Of a stretch of DNA of 64,000 bases, positions 34,901 through 56,942 are shown piece by piece (within the stretch, counting starts at the first letter, position 1; every line of letters begins with the position of its first letter). The stretch spans positions 62,001 through 126,000 of the forward strand of contig CANUEZ040000020.1 in assembly GCA_948099385.1 (NCBI GenBank). The letters run 5' to 3'. The notes under the pieces are model-generated. The model had not been told where the DNA came from. It did no database searches and was given only the letters and a program-made list of their open reading frames with translations. A program made the translations under genes and the position numbers. Origin of the DNA: Fasciola hepatica. Its lineage: Eukaryota > Platyhelminthes > Trematoda > Plagiorchiida > Fasciolidae.

Positions 34901-36101
34901 TAGCTGTACCTCGCTTTCATGGCTTCACTGACGAGTCGAGAGTTGATCTTCTCATATAAGCACAACCATGAAAACTATATTGGCTGAAGAAACAGCCTCT
35001 ACCGACATACTCATGTAGTAATCTAATCTAAATAGAGCCCAGGATAATTTACGTTACCCGATTATTCAGTTTACCTATATTTTCATACCTTGTTATATTT
35101 TAGCTTACTATGCTCGGAGCCGTTTATTCTAGCAACCAACTTTGCACACATTCGACTACCCATAGTGCAGCAAAGAATCATCTTAAATAAAAGGAAAATG
35201 TGAATAAATGACTGTGATTACCCGATGGACCGGTCAGTCTTGATTAAGTCACGAAGCTCCAAGCTAGATGGTGGGTAGACCTTCGAACGCGTCACAATGG
35301 GCACTACCTGTATGTCTATATCAAATAGACTACCACTAGTGTTGAAAGAAATAATTTACCCATCACCAGAGTCACTTAGAAACATTTCGGATTGGTGAAG
35401 TAACTGTTGTGTGGCGTGTCTGATAAATACGCGTGAACCTTGATGTTCTATTTTCAAAAATAAGAAAACAAATCAAACCAGGTGTCAAATGGCGTAAAGT
35501 ACCTTGCGTTCCGATCCTGTCGTTTCCTCTTTTATGTGACAGTATCAAAGTCTACACACAAATAGATTTTTTGCATTCCTAACAGCCTGACTTTTAAAAT
35601 GTCAGTCATGGACAAGTTTTTCATTCTTCGCGTATCGAACCAACAATTAGAAAGCTTCGATTCGCGGAACACAGTCCGATAACAACCGGAGTTCATTCAG
35701 TGATATCATTTTCTGCACGTTCACAAAGGAAACGCTGAGCTGCCATGTTTGCTGTTCTTGATGGTGCACGAAAACCACGTCAGTTTATTTATGGTACGGT
35801 GTACGAAATACAACAGTAGAATAGACTAGATTGGAAATTCTAGCGTGTGGTTGGAATGGTGGATCTGTCAACATGATGCAGTTGACTATCTATCCTTATG
35901 GACTAAATATAGGCAAAGCAGACTACAGTCCCTTGAGTCATTTGATTGCCTGGTCAACAAGTTTTCTATTATGAGATTAGGTTGCCAGAACCTTAGAAAC
36001 TTGTTAGTTTGGTTTATATATGTGAGTAACCATTAGCTGAGTGAAAGAAGAATAATTTTGCTGAAAAAGTATATTTTAAAAACCGGAAAAACGGTTTGGA
36101 C

Positions 36102-36102
<1 letters not shown>
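34901..36102. other. Anonymous sequence
   Basis: AT-rich with no frame above 63 codons and no recognised repeat. Confidence 0.4.
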
Positions 36103-36132
<30 letters not shown>

Positions 36133-36507
36133 CATACATACATACATACATACATACATACATACATACATACATACATACATACATACATACATACATA
36201 CATACATACATACATACATACATACATACATACATACATACATACATACATACATACATACATACATACATACATACATACATACATACATACATACATA
36301 CATACATACATACACACATACATACATACATACATACATACATACATACATACATACACACATACATACATACATACATACATACATACATACATACATA
36401 CATACATACATACATACATACATACATACACACATACATACATACATACATACATACATACATACATACATACATACATACATACACACATACATACATA
36501 CATACAT
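36103..36507. repeat. (CATA)n microsatellite, about 405 bp
   Basis: About 100 units of CATA with four CACA-type interruptions (near 36314, 36358, 36430 and 36486), all in the right half. It reads open in several frames on both strands only because the repeat has no stop codon. Confidence 0.97.
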
Positions 36508-42036
<5,529 letters not shown>

Positions 42037-42125
42037 GGTTGAGAAGGAATGATTGATAATGTCCAAGCGGTCATCGCAGTAATCTGAAAACAGTCTTCTT
42101 CATGATTTACCAAATAATTCAGACA

Positions 42126-42140
42126 ATTACAGATCAACGG

Positions 42141-42188
<48 letters not shown>

Positions 42189-42367
42189 GATCGTTTGTCA
42201 ATTAGATTCGCTGGATTTTGTCACACTTGCCCCCAGTTGGCCTCGTCACCACTGGCCCCGAGTAGTGGGAGCAGGTGTGACAACAACCCAATGAATCTAA
42301 ACGACAAATGATTTGACACGCACGCACGCACGCACGCCACACACACACACACACCGCTGATCTGTAA
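42126..42367. repeat. Imperfect foldback (inverted repeat) with TG/CA arms
   Basis: The left arm starts TTACAGATCA and contains CGGT, a (GT)n run (42143-42186), TTTGTCAATTAGATTC and TCACACTTGCCCC. The right arm, read in reverse complement, gives TTACAGATCA, GCGGT, a (TG)n/(CGTG)n run, TTTGTCGTTTAGATTC and TCACACCTGCTCCC. The loop is about 33 bp (42235-42267). No coding capacity. It looks like a hairpin or MITE-type element whose arms carry microsatellites of different length. Confidence 0.75.
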
Positions 42368-44365
42368 CTGATTCCTCCGAGTCATTTGATTGTAAAACTG
42401 ACTTGAGTAAGGCTAGCCACGATAACCGAAACGTCCGCTAGTCATAACTTGTCTACCGACAAGGCTGTGTTATTGACCTTATTTTTTCTTGATTATTGCT
42501 TTTGACAGATGGAATTCAGTAACGTTAATTCACGCTTGGGGGATTTGACAAGGACGGGAAATGTTGAGAATAGAGCAAAATACACGCAAACAGCTGTTTT
42601 AATAAAGTATTCAATTAATCATCCACTAATACTCTAACAAATAACAATTTTTTCCTCTCATAAAAATACGATGTCAAATAAACATCAACCGAGGAAATAC
42701 ACTGCTAATGAGGTACTCATTAAGCGACAATATTCATTTTAATTATTTATGTAGCATAACAGAGATGGAGCCGGGGGCGGGGAGTATTGTTTTGTACGTG
42801 CATCGTTTCACTACCGAAACATTTAACGTCTCATTCTAATTTTTCTTGAATTTTACACTTCTCTTTAGTGTTTAGCTAGAAAGCCAACAGTTTGTGAAAT
42901 CCACACGACCAATCGGCGAAAGCGTGACGTGAATCAAGGCAAGGAATCACGTGCTATCTCAGGATAGTGTCTAAATATACGGGCTGAAGTTGTGGGACTG
43001 TTAAATGTGGAACGGTTTGAACAGATGAATAGGTGCCCGTAGAAAATGAGATTGACGTGAAATGTTATGGTGCGACTTTTGTATGAATGCGTGCCACAAG
43101 GGTATATAGCCATCGTGATCAAGGTTACCAAAGTCATTGACCGCGATGGCTGTCGGTGCAGCGGGCGCGGCTTTGGTTGGTGCTTCTGTGGTACTTTCTC
43201 GCTTAGGTCGCGATACGGAGAGGAGTTTCTCAGATTTTAAAAATGATTTTCGGGTTTTTCAAAGCGAAACTTCAATTTTCTCTATATTCATGATGGCGTA
43301 GTTACCGTTGGCTGTATAATTCACCGAAATGAGTATCAGTCGTCGTGCATGTTTGAAAGATGCGCCAAAAGTAGCTTTTTCCCGCCCCCGGATGTTTGGT
43401 TTATACCGCTATCTCAGCAGCCTTCTTTGGTAAACGCGCCAAAACCAATACGTGTGCCATAAAATATACCTCGTTCATTTGAGGCAAATGCATGAACGAT
43501 TAAATGTTAACTCAAACCATAGACTCTTAAGAAGCCAGGTTCTATAGCCTTCCGTGGGACAAGAACTAAATAGCAGTGAGAAATTCTAGATCTTAGATCC
43601 GAAATTTCCCTGACCTATCACATAAGTAGACCGTAAATTTAACTTGTTCACAGTCACACCCTCAATCTTCCAAACGGTATCATCAACAACCACATCTTCT
43701 AAATCGTTCTCATACACATAATCCCAGGTTCAACAAAACCTGTTTCTTCTTAGATCTATTTAACTCAGAGCTTCCAAACTAAAAATAAGCTGCACAAGCC
43801 GAAGACGATCTGGACTAGACGGAATCAGGAACTAGGTATAGACCCGGCACGTTCCACAAACATCGTGAACGAACAACGCAATCTGAAAGGCATCCTGAAG
43901 GTCCCTTTAGACACAAACTGGCAATAATATCACTGTCACGTTCTTTGCTATTTAGTCTATCCGTGGTAGTATATTTTTAATCTCTGGGCGGGATAGACTG
44001 GAATCTACTAAATCTTTTGTCTTTTGGCGGTGTACATTTCATAAAAAGCCTGTCTTCTGACATTCAAGCTACTGTCTTTGATGTCGGATGAATATTGAGA
44101 GGAACGAGTGATGAGTAAGACGGTCGCTAAGCCAATGGACCCGGTTGCCGTAGAGTACCTTTTCTTGAGACCAATATGTAGTTTATTTGTGTAAGATTAT
44201 CATATCACACGAAGGACTGACTTTTCTCAAGACAGTCTGACGATAGCCCATTGCAAAGGATCGGAAAAGTTCCACCGAACAAATTCTGTGGTATTGTAGT
44301 GGTCAAGAGTTGTAATCGTCGCACGCCTTATCTTAATTTTTCATAGCTCCGTCTATTCATTGCAC
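42368..44365. other. Mostly anonymous; hammerhead-like phrase near the left end
   Basis: A phrase ending ACCGAAACGTCC lies at 42427-42438 (see findings). The remainder shows no recognised gene or repeat. Sequence near 43800-44350 may be diverged 5' UTR or endonuclease of the RTE copy that follows. Confidence 0.3.
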
Positions 44366-44369
44366 TCGC

Positions 44370-46578
44370 CTATGAACCCTTCACGATCCGCCAGCCGCCT
44401 CAAAAACAGTGCCCCGAAAAGGAGCAGAGCAGCAGTGTTGGGATCACCGAGAAAACACCGAGCTATCTCGGACGCAATTGTCTCCTATCACGACACCAAG
44501 ATTTAGGGGAAGTGCCATTGGAACTTTGAAGTAATTCACGGAACGCATCAATTCAACCGTCAGCCTTAGACGAACTGGGATTTTGGCGGAGACGACTAGA
44601 AGATCGGATCTCAGGGGCAACTCTCCAGTTGACCGAAAAGGCTAGAAATGCCCTCCGAAAAGGTTACCCAGACTTCCGTGATATTCTACGAAAGACCACT
44701 CGTTCTGCCAGAAGTGACCGCAACAACTACTGAACTGAAATCCCGTAAATCGCGGAGACTGCCGCTACCCGCGGCGACTTCTCAAAGCTGTTCCGCGTAA
44801 TCCGTACTGCATCAGGTAAGCGACAGTCAACAGAGCCCCTCCTTCTCAACACTTCCGGGCTACTCTTTCCAAAACAACGTAAAAAGAAGCAACGACTGAC
44901 CGAACACTTAGATTGTTTACTGAAACTCTCCGTGGCAAACTCTGTGAACCAAATCCCGGCAAACCACAGCGAACACTGCGAGTTTGTAGCAAGTTTCCAA
45001 GCCGAGAAGGTATTGCTGACGTAATACACAAGCTGAAGAACCGGAAAGCCATTGCAGAAGAGAGAAAAGCACTGTAGACGTATAAATCATGTCCTTCGAC
45101 ACTGCTCCAGTCACTACACACCCTGTTTTTCTCAGTCAGAGAAAAAGGACAATTCCCAACGGTCTGGGGGACTTCATTTCAACTTTCTCTTCAAAAGAAA
45201 GTTGACAGGACCGTGTGCGCAAAATACCGTGGCATCAGTTTAATCGACATTGCCGGCAAAATATTCTCCGTGCTTTTGGTGGACCACTTCTCTGCTGTGC
45301 GCCACGTGCGTACACGCCCCAATCAGGGAGGCTTCCGCTGTGATAGAGGTGCGTGAACCAAATAGTCGCCATCCGCCGAGCATCAAAGTATCGGTACAAG
45401 TTTCAGCAACCGAATGCAGCTTGTTTTATTGATTCTCGGGCTGCCTTTGACTCAGTTGACAGAGAATCGTTATGAAGTACACCACAAGCGAACGGAATGC
45501 CTCAGAAACTTGAACGTCTCGTGAGGTCATACTACTCAAATGTGTGCGAGAATAGGCGTTTACGGAGAAAAATCCAGTAATTTCTTCCTTAATTCCGGTT
45601 TCAGGCAAGGCTGTCCCTTGTCAACAGTTTTGTTCAGCTACACAATCGACTGGATAATGCACAAGGCGCTCACAGATTATATAGGTATTCAGCTTGGCAA
45701 TGATGCATTGCGCGCCGATTTGGAATTCACAGGCGATATCGTCATTCTTGTGGGCAGCCCAACCGCAGCCGGTCCGAAATGGCGTAGAATATTAGCAAAG
45801 TCCATAAGATTAGTGATCAATACATCGAAGACTACGATCTTTTCCACCTGTGCTTCACAGTCCATGCAAATGCTATTCGTCAAAGGTGAGCAAATCAAGC
45901 ATGTTCCCGCACCCAAGTGTCTGGTTTACACGTCTTCCCAAATGGCCAAACCAAAAACGAAGTCAAACTGAGTACTGACAAAGCCAGAGTTGCGCTTCTC
46001 CAGCTGCGCAATGCATTTTGGGAACGCAACGAAATCAGTCTCCAAACCAAAGTCTGCATCTTCTGGGCCCTTGTATGACCAGTTCTAACATACGGTTGTG
46101 AAACATGTCCGTTGCTCGTCGAGGACATTAGATAACCGGAAGCTTTTGACCGTCTGTGTCTGCGACGAATTCTGAAAATGGCTTGGCACGACATGCTTTC
46201 AACCAACATAATGACACTCCAGCGTTTTGATATCTAAAAGCTGCAAGTGTTCCTCCAACGCCGACCGTTGCAGGATTTGGACATGTCGTACGACGTTCAT
46301 ATATAGGGATCTCAAAACGGTGCCTCTCTTCTGCCCCGCCTCCGGGATGACTCTGCGGCCTTGGAGCGCATCTGAAAATATGGGTCAGTACTGGCAGATC
46401 CAATGCTGAACTATTAGGAATCCAGCATATCGCTACTGGAAGCAGAACTGTATTTCCTTGTGCTCAGGTCTCACATCCGATTGTCGTTCATGAACAGGTG
46501 CCATTCGAAATATCCATGAAGACGACTCATCCTCTCGCTGGAGAAGGACGCCTAAAAGTGAAGGTAAAAAGTAAATTC
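44370..46578 (+). mobile_element. RTE-type retrotransposon, decayed family A copy
   Basis: Plus-strand pieces in order: linker WRRRLEDRISGATLQLTEKA (near 44590) and LRKTTRSARSDRN; a stretch of TPVFLSQREKGQFP type (near 45120) that leads into VDRTVCAKYRGISLIDIAGK (near 45200-45260) and TRPNQGGFRCDRG; then an open frame at 45540-45971 with GFRQGCPLSTVLFSYTIDWI and, at the YADD position, FTGDIVIL. After a frameshift come LRNAFWERNEISLQTKV, LTYGCET and FDRLCLRRILKMAWHD (near 46140-46195). The 3' end near 46510-46578 matches the end of the copy at 12360 (CATCC..GAAG.CGAC, then AAAAGTAAAT). Catalytic residues are lost; it is a pseudogene. Confidence 0.82.
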
Positions 46579-48940
<2,362 letters not shown>

Positions 48941-49650
48941 ACGACAAGAGAAAGGGACTGAGGGTGGTGGTCGAGACCAATCTACTATCAGGTTGTGCTA
49001 CCCACGGGACAAATTCTGGCTTCAAATTATCCCCTATCCTGTCGATACAATCACGTACGACTAGATTTTGTCTCATCACCCTCCCTTTTGCTTTAAAGCT
49101 TGACTGAGTCATTGCCGCATTCACTGTATTCTTTATCAATGGAACCGAAGCACGAGGGCTGAGGCATGTGGTGGGCGCATTTGCATTCAGTTCTTCCCGT
49201 CCCTGATGAAAATAAATTTGATATTTGTATTATTATGATTATAATTATTAAAATCACTTCCCTCATCCGAGCCAACAACGAAAGCGAATATCTCTGCTGA
49301 TCCACTAAGGCTGATATTCTTCTCCTAGTCTTCTGAAAGCAGTCTATCCAACTTGCCATTTGCTCATTGTGCGCACACGCTTTCCGTGGCTTTGCTGCAT
49401 GATACATTCACATCTATCCGCATAATACCTGTATTGATAAGTATAGATATCTCACGCTACCTATTAGGATAGAGACAGAAGGCATCCAAAAATATATCTG
49501 ATCTAGGGCTTTCTGATTCACCTCTCGCTAAATTTCAATAAAGCAGTCATCACTGAACAAACAGCTTTTTAAACTGTCAGAAGTCGATTGCACGCCACTG
49601 GCCGAATGCTGCAAAATAAGGCGGTAGGAGGAGGACGTGTGCTCCTTCTC

Positions 49651-49653
<3 letters not shown>

Positions 49654-49700
<47 letters not shown>

Positions 49701-49720
49701 TCTCTCTCTCTCCCTCTCCT
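49654..49720. repeat. (TC)n microsatellite
   Basis: About 65 bp of TC with CCC interruptions. Complementary in sense to the GA tract 700 bp upstream. Confidence 0.95.
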
Positions 49721-50952
49721 CGGCCCATTTTGATTTGTCGGATAGATACACTCTAATGTAAGGTTGGCCCAGTCACACTTGAGGATGACTATATCTGCAC
49801 TTGGTGTACACCATTTCAGTTGGCCAAGTATGAATGCTTTGAGTGACATCCGGTATGGTATAGTTGGTGCTTTTCTTTGTCGAAAGTTATCATTTGTCTT
49901 GTGTTTGAGGTACTGCAACACACCGGATAGAAATCCTAATGTAATGGCAACACTTGAGAACTGGTAGTAATTGTGGATAAAAAGAAGGCCATATATGGAC
50001 TAACATAACAGAGGCTAGTGAGCTATTCAATGTTTTCTTATAGGTTGGTTATTGGTAAACTATGTATACTTACAATGAAATGATTTCGATATCAGTTGTG
50101 CTAGGTTTGATGTCTCCGGAGTGGTACTGAAGACTCAGGCAATATGAAGCAGCTAAATAGTTAAGAAATTTCACTTACACGATAAATACTGAGTGACATG
50201 AATGGCCGATCAGCTTCGGTGTACGTGGTGTCATCCTCTATAGACCAATTTCAAGAAAAGTAATTTAAGCCCGTTACTCATAACACGAAGAATATTTCGG
50301 CTTCCAACAATACTGAGTCGTTGACTATTAACGATTGGTGATTCTCAGCGAGTCGAGTTAAATCACTGTACAATGACTGAAGATTTTCTTCGAAAGTGTT
50401 TTATTTTTTGTGGCATGATGGAAAACACAACTATGTAATAATTGTGGTTGCTATAAATTTGAACAACTTTTCTGACGTTGTCTTATTTTAGAACGATGAA
50501 CTGATTAACTTTGAGCATCATCATGCGATTCTCTTACCTGAACAGTCAGTTGTTTCCAAGCAATGAGTTGATAATAAATATTATTGGAAAAAATTCACAG
50601 AACACAATAGGATAATCATTCATTTTAACATTACACAACGTAGGTCATGGAACAATGCAACAGTTTCAATGATTCCCATACACGTTCGCGATCCGATTCT
50701 GCCGGCTTTAATGTTCTTCAGTCTCCGTTTCAGTTCACCAGATCTATCGTTCGTTTTGGTCCAAGCACGATTCTCCGAAAGAAGAAGATGATAGTGATGC
50801 TCGTTGAAAGTGCACGATGCCACATGATACCAGTGCCGCTCTTTCATCAGTCACTGTAAACCAAATTGTGGAAATGGTGAGATTTTTGTGCATCACGTGG
50901 ACTGCGTTCAAGTGTTTGCAGTCACATGAACATGAATTCAACGAGTCCACTG

Positions 50953-50987
<35 letters not shown>

Positions 50988-53900
50988 CACATTCAACAGA
51001 AATGCTAACAGCACACTTATCTTGCACAGGATTTCAAAGCCTTCATTTTATCAATCTGTTGATTATCAAACTGATCGATTAGTAACTGTGACAAAATAAC
51101 CTGCCGACATGCGTTTGATTACGCGAGTTACATAGGTCAAATCGACACGGTTACTTCTAGTCTCATCAATACCGTTGAGGTCTGGTTACCAATTTAATTC
51201 CGGTGATTGATGACAACTTTTGAACGTCAGTGTTTTATGGACGTCGCAGAAATAATCTTCTGTTCGTATTTGTGAAACGATTAAAATGGGCAGTCTAACT
51301 GTACCACTAATTGTGCAGTTTCCAAACATGAGAGGGACGACAATGGTCCTGGCACCGTCGGTGTTCACAGATTAGCAAGCTAACCTTTTCTTACGAGGAA
51401 GGTCCACAAAAATATCAACAACAGTCAAATTTCTCTATGTGCGAGCGACTTTGGCGCGGTGACTTCCTCATATATACCAAAATATACTTTAGTGCAAATA
51501 AACGTATGTCAGCGTTTTGCAGAGTGTTCAGTATCAGTAGTAAGTATGAAAACCACATGCTCAGCATGACTTAGTGAACTGGAATAGTGGGTGGCAAACG
51601 TAAGGATTGTAAACTATGCTGAATTCCGTGGATGACTGAATCCGCTTCGTGAAATCTTCCTTTCTGAACTCAATATAATTAAGCAAGACGAAAGCCTGTT
51701 CAAGAATCTTTACAAGTCTACTCGAAACTCGTGCAGAAGGGTATCTGGTACTCACGTTTTCTTCTCATATATCACAGCGTAAAGACAGGAACTTATGAAT
51801 GGATATCTGTCGTAACTGGTAAGTAGTAATGATGCTCTAGAAAAATAACCCTTGTAGTGTGCTTTAATGCTGAGAGTAATTATACTCAAAACTCAGACGA
51901 AACCCTATCTTAGCCACCACCAGTTGGCCAAAACCTAGACGGAGTATGAGCCTCTGAGCGAAAACAAAACCGGATTTATTAACATTTAAGTAGCCCAGGT
52001 ATTATTAGAAACACAACGTTCACAGTCGATTATACCTGTGAGCTGATTTTCTTCACAATCAAAATCCGTGAGGATATTCTTCGTAATTTTTATCATGGTA
52101 CTGACACGAAAGATATTTGCATCACAGAATAGAAATGAGACCTAAGTGAAATTCACGGTTGCAACTTAGATCCAGAGCTGGGTTCAGGTCGAGCCTTGAT
52201 TCTAACACACCAAGTTGGATAGCACCATGAACTAATCTCCCTAGTTCGTCGGCAAATGACTCTCTGAAAGTGATGAAAACGTGAAACATCGTGTGCTCTG
52301 TGAACTGATCAGTTCTATCAATAATCATGATGGTTTTAGCTAATTCGTTAACTAGCCTTCCATCAGATATACTGATAACTATATAACTTACTTATTCCTC
52401 AATACGTTGTTGTCAAGTCTCTCTCTGCCAGGAAAAGTGACTGTAAACTCTCAGTTCGATCTCATACTACCCAGTAATGTTTCAGTAGTAGTTAGGCACG
52501 CTGATGGGTGAATACTATTTATAATTCCATCCTGTTGGGAACGGCCATATATGAGCACAACCTCGCTCATGTATAAAACTGTCGCTCATTCATCGCGTAG
52601 GGACAACTCGTACTCCTGGTAGCTCACATCAAAATAACACAGTTTTTTTGACCAGGTTCGAATCTCACCGCCACCAGTCAACTTTTTATACTAGTACTAT
52701 AGTACTATCACGTGCCGTATTATCACATGTAACCCATTAGGTTATTGTGTCTCTTCGCTCCACTACACGGGATCGCGCGGTGCTGGTTCGTCCTGGTTTT
52801 ACAATGGGTCACTTTCACTGAGCTCATTCACAAGCATGAAATAAAAGGGGAAAAGATGAATGCGTGACCAGCAGTCGTGGGTTGCTTATGTGACTTTTGA
52901 TCAACTCAATCCACGGAACTAGAACCATAAATACTTTATAAAACCTTACTGAAAACGAACATGTTAGCTCATTGTACGTGTTGAACTGCCTGTGGTCGTT
53001 CCATGTTCACATCCTTTAGTGAAGTAGACCAACCAATATTCATTTATTCACTATGAGCTTAAACAATTTGGCTGACGAATCCGTCCAACTGGTCGTCTGT
53101 TAGGCTAGGAATATAACGCAGTGTAAATGTTGTGATGCATCGGTAAAATGAAAACCGTCTTCCCGAAATGTAGCACACTCTAATTCAATCGGACTTGAAG
53201 TTCGTGCAATATGTCCAGTGCCGTGCTGTGCAGTTATATGTTTATACTTCTGATTCCGCAATCTTTGATCCTCGATTATCCGAATCTGTCCTCACAGCAT
53301 GTCATTCCGGTTGGGTTGATCCAACTGATTTGTAGTTCTTACCCCTTAGACCAAATTTGGTTTGTTCAGGCTGCTGTCGCGGCCTTGGCCTTGGTCGTGG
53401 TGGTGGTGGTGTTGCTTAGACCTAAGATCAGGGGTGGCGGCACTGACCCATCGGCCAGTTGGCCGATCGCGAGCGGAATTTCAAGTCACCCGCTACGATC
53501 AACAGACGCTCAGATAATCAACTGCGCAATTTTGCATCCGGTTATCAGTTGCATTGGAGCAACGTAAAGCGCCACTTCCTGTGGCATTTTATGAACATGC
53601 CATTCTCTCTCTCTCACGAATCTTGCGTGTCATATCGTACAGTCTCATGTTTAATTAGTCATAATTTAAGCGAAGATTTGAATAAATCAGCTGTCATGTT
53701 CTTCCAATTTACATCGGTCAAAATCAATTTTTATCGAAATACACGCTTGCCGGTCCACAGTGTCACACAGAACAATGATCACTAATAATTCAATCGACAT
53801 GAGCACGCAGAAATTTCTGACATTCATATACAGTCTGATGAATCGGAATCCGAAGTTTGTCGGAACAGTTGCAACAACAAACGAGAAAATCAAGCTCACG

Positions 53901-56585
53901 ATGCCATCAAGATGACTTACAAATTGAAACTGGAAGTTGTGGCTTCTTCTGACTTTTGTGATTGGTCTTGCTTTTTTGGCAAAACGCCAGGGGGAGTAAA
54001 TTTTCCCAGGAAAACCAACATATTGTATGGGATGTGCGTGAACAACTGGAATGGCAAGAAAATGAAACTTTGCAGAAAGAAATCTATATCTGCCTCGCAT
54101 AAATCAAGTACGCAGTTTTTTCGTTTTTGGTGAATTGCAATTTCGTACGGGCAGCTTGGCACTTCTTTATCATGTAAAGCAGCGCTGTTGATGGTTGGAG
54201 TTTGCAGTCGGCTCTGCAAAACTTCGCTAATAATAACAATAATAATAATAATTTATTAATTATTTTTTGCCTCGTAGATGTGTGTGAGAGGGAGAGAGCG
54301 GAAAAAAGGAATAATCAATACATTTGGGTAGTCTGGGGCTAATAATGTAAAAAAGATACGCGCAATTGCGTTGAACATGCCGTATTGCCTTTTCGTAGTT
54401 AGATAATGAAATTCTCGTATGAACTGGTTAATCCATTTTTGCCCCTCATTCACATCCTTTTCAGTGAGCAGTGTGACACGTTAGGGCACATTACCATATT
54501 ACTCGAATTTTTCACCTGCCTGCTGGTGAGCTTATCAGAATGAACATCCGTCCTCACTTTTCACGTGAACAGCTAATCAAGAAACGAAACGAAACGAAAC
54601 GAAAATGATATTGAAGTCGAAGCTGTCATAAACATGTGAGGCAGGATATTTTGAGTAATCCACGAGCTTTTCTTTCACGTTAGTGTTGTGTAAACAATGC
54701 GAATTTGATGGTGGATAGCCGGTGAAAGTTGGAACGCAGAAACTGAGGCTTACTTCTCTGAACCTAACCAGCAAGCCAAACATTCATCTAGGTGATCAGT
54801 TAGTCAATCAATTATTTATTAAGCAAAGTAAGAAACAGCTAATACCCAGTGATGCATTGAATTATTTTATTATCCAGCGACAATGATAAGCTGACCGTCC
54901 CCTTTGAATGATATCGAACGAGTAGATCTTCTTCACATTTCCAACAAATGAACACCTCTATGTGTTTGGTGACAATCAAGCAGAAAGTGTTGCTTAAGTC
55001 GAACACGAGTATGGAAGCATTGTTATGCGGCACTGTATCGCCCATTGGTCGCCCCTTAACCAAACGTCGGTACTGTACCCTAATCTGGGGCGCAAAAGAA
55101 AAACACTACTTTGGGATATTTTAAACAGTAGAGTAATCCACTTACGCTCTGAACAATTGCGCATTAATATGCCTGCATAGCATGTACTGAGAGACGAAGA
55201 TGTGCGTGTCTAGCAATTATAAACTCTACGCTTAAAGTGGTACATTAATGGCGAACCACGTGCTACAGTCACGAGCCATCTTGGATCTTCTGATTTGAGT
55301 GGTATATCGGGGCAGACAGAGTGCTTCAGAAGGTTACTTCTGCTTTTTAGATTACAATTCCTAAAAGTCAATACTTACGGGACCAACTCGAAGCACATGC
55401 TCAGGATTGGGATTCTAAAGATATCGGTGTATGCTACCACATGCTTATCCCAATTAGCAATAGGAAATATTATGATGTGGTTTAGACTTTCTGTTTCCAA
55501 CTAACGAGAATATACAGGAGGCACCCTCGGCCAGCAGTTCGGTTGAGTTCAAACAACCATTCACCGGGGCGCGGTGGCTTGTTTGCCATCTCAGCGGCAA
55601 ACTCAATGGGAAATAATGAAGAAAAAGCCAAAAGTTTGAAAACAATAAGAAGAGAGGTAAAAACAGTATCGCGTGGACTAAGAAACTTTTTGACTAATAC
55701 AGCGCTATTGATCACCACATCTAACCATATTCTCAAAAGCCCCTAACTGCTCGGTGGGAGAAATTCTTAGACCCTATCCACGAAGCCTGACATGTCCGAT
55801 ATAAACAAGCCCAATAGTGAGATTTTTCGTACTTTTCGTCGGCTTGATGGACTAGCCACTCCTACTCATCTTCCAACAATGACCCGTTTCAGCGATTATT
55901 GCGCACCAAGGAATCCTGTCGGGGTACATGCGCAACATAGGTCCCAAACATCTTTGTTTGATGAGCCCTAATGCTTCGTCCAACGGTTTGTTTCGTGTCT
56001 CTAACATCCTCAGCGTGGCTGATACCCTGTTCCCAACAGATTACGGTAATCCTGTGGCGACAACAATGCCCAAATCACCGATAATATTTGTGTACCCTCA
56101 ACTTAGAACTGTCACGTTTTTCAGCCGAACGGAGAAACTGGATTAGCTGCTGCAAAGTACATTTGTTCCTTTATACGAAAACGGATTTCACATCAGCGCC
56201 ACAGATGACTGAGGGTAACAAAAACCAAACCAGCCGTTCGTAAAGGTAAAAACACTTTATATGAAGTGCAACCTCCAGAACTTTTCATCCCGATTTACCA
56301 TTTCCCCACTGACCGTAGGGTTTCGGGTAAGAACAACCCAGTTCTGCAACATTATCTTGCACAAGCTGTTTTATAACAAGAAGTTGGAGAAAACACGCGA
56401 AATGACCAGATCAGTTGCTATGCCCATTGAATATTGTTGTTTAACACAGTTTTCTTAATGAACTAGTAAAATAATCTACGTGAAGCTGATTTCTCTTTAG
56501 GAACAACGCCTTCTAGAATATTTGGTTTCGTTATGGATAAGACAAAGCTACATTATCGTGCGAATCCGCAATCTAAAATGCGCGT
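49721..56585. other. Anonymous AT-rich sequence with short microsatellites
   Basis: Contains (CA)n at 50954-50984, (AAT)n at 54231-54253 and (GAAAC)n at 54583-54603. Open frames up to 137 codons (53687-54100, minus) show no recognised domain. No other element identified in nearly 7 kb. Confidence 0.35.
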
Positions 56586-56847
56586 CAAGGTAACTGAAAC
56601 GGTTAGCGAGTGATGGAGGACGAAATTCTTAAACCTATCACCAGCAATATAAAGAGGCACAGACACCAACTTTGCCTACTTGTCGCACATACAGACTAGG
56701 TCATGAAACCCACAACTCCGTCAGGGTTACGTCATCATGTGTAAACTAATGAAGATCAGTTAAATCTGGAAAATCGGAATGATTTAAGGTTTCGTCGTGT
56801 CTCTCACATGATGATCTTAATTTTCATTTGGCCAGGCAAACGATCAT
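56586..56847 (+). repeat. Left terminal inverted repeat (262 bp)
   Basis: Inverted match to 57398-57659. Contains a TATA-like TATAAAG at 56648-56654 facing inwards, present in both arms. Much longer than the roughly 30-bp repeats of classical mariners. Confidence 0.93.
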
Positions 56848-56942
56848 TTATATTCTCGTTAATGGATTGGTCTCGGTACAAACGGGGTGCTAACGAACGA
56901 CGTAAGATGGGTTGAGAATCTTCAAACTTCGGGTGATGTTAA

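Noticed and set aside
53834..53875. CTGATGA, CGGAATCCG, AAG, GTC on the plus strand
   Set aside because: GAAA box absent and stem I does not pair.
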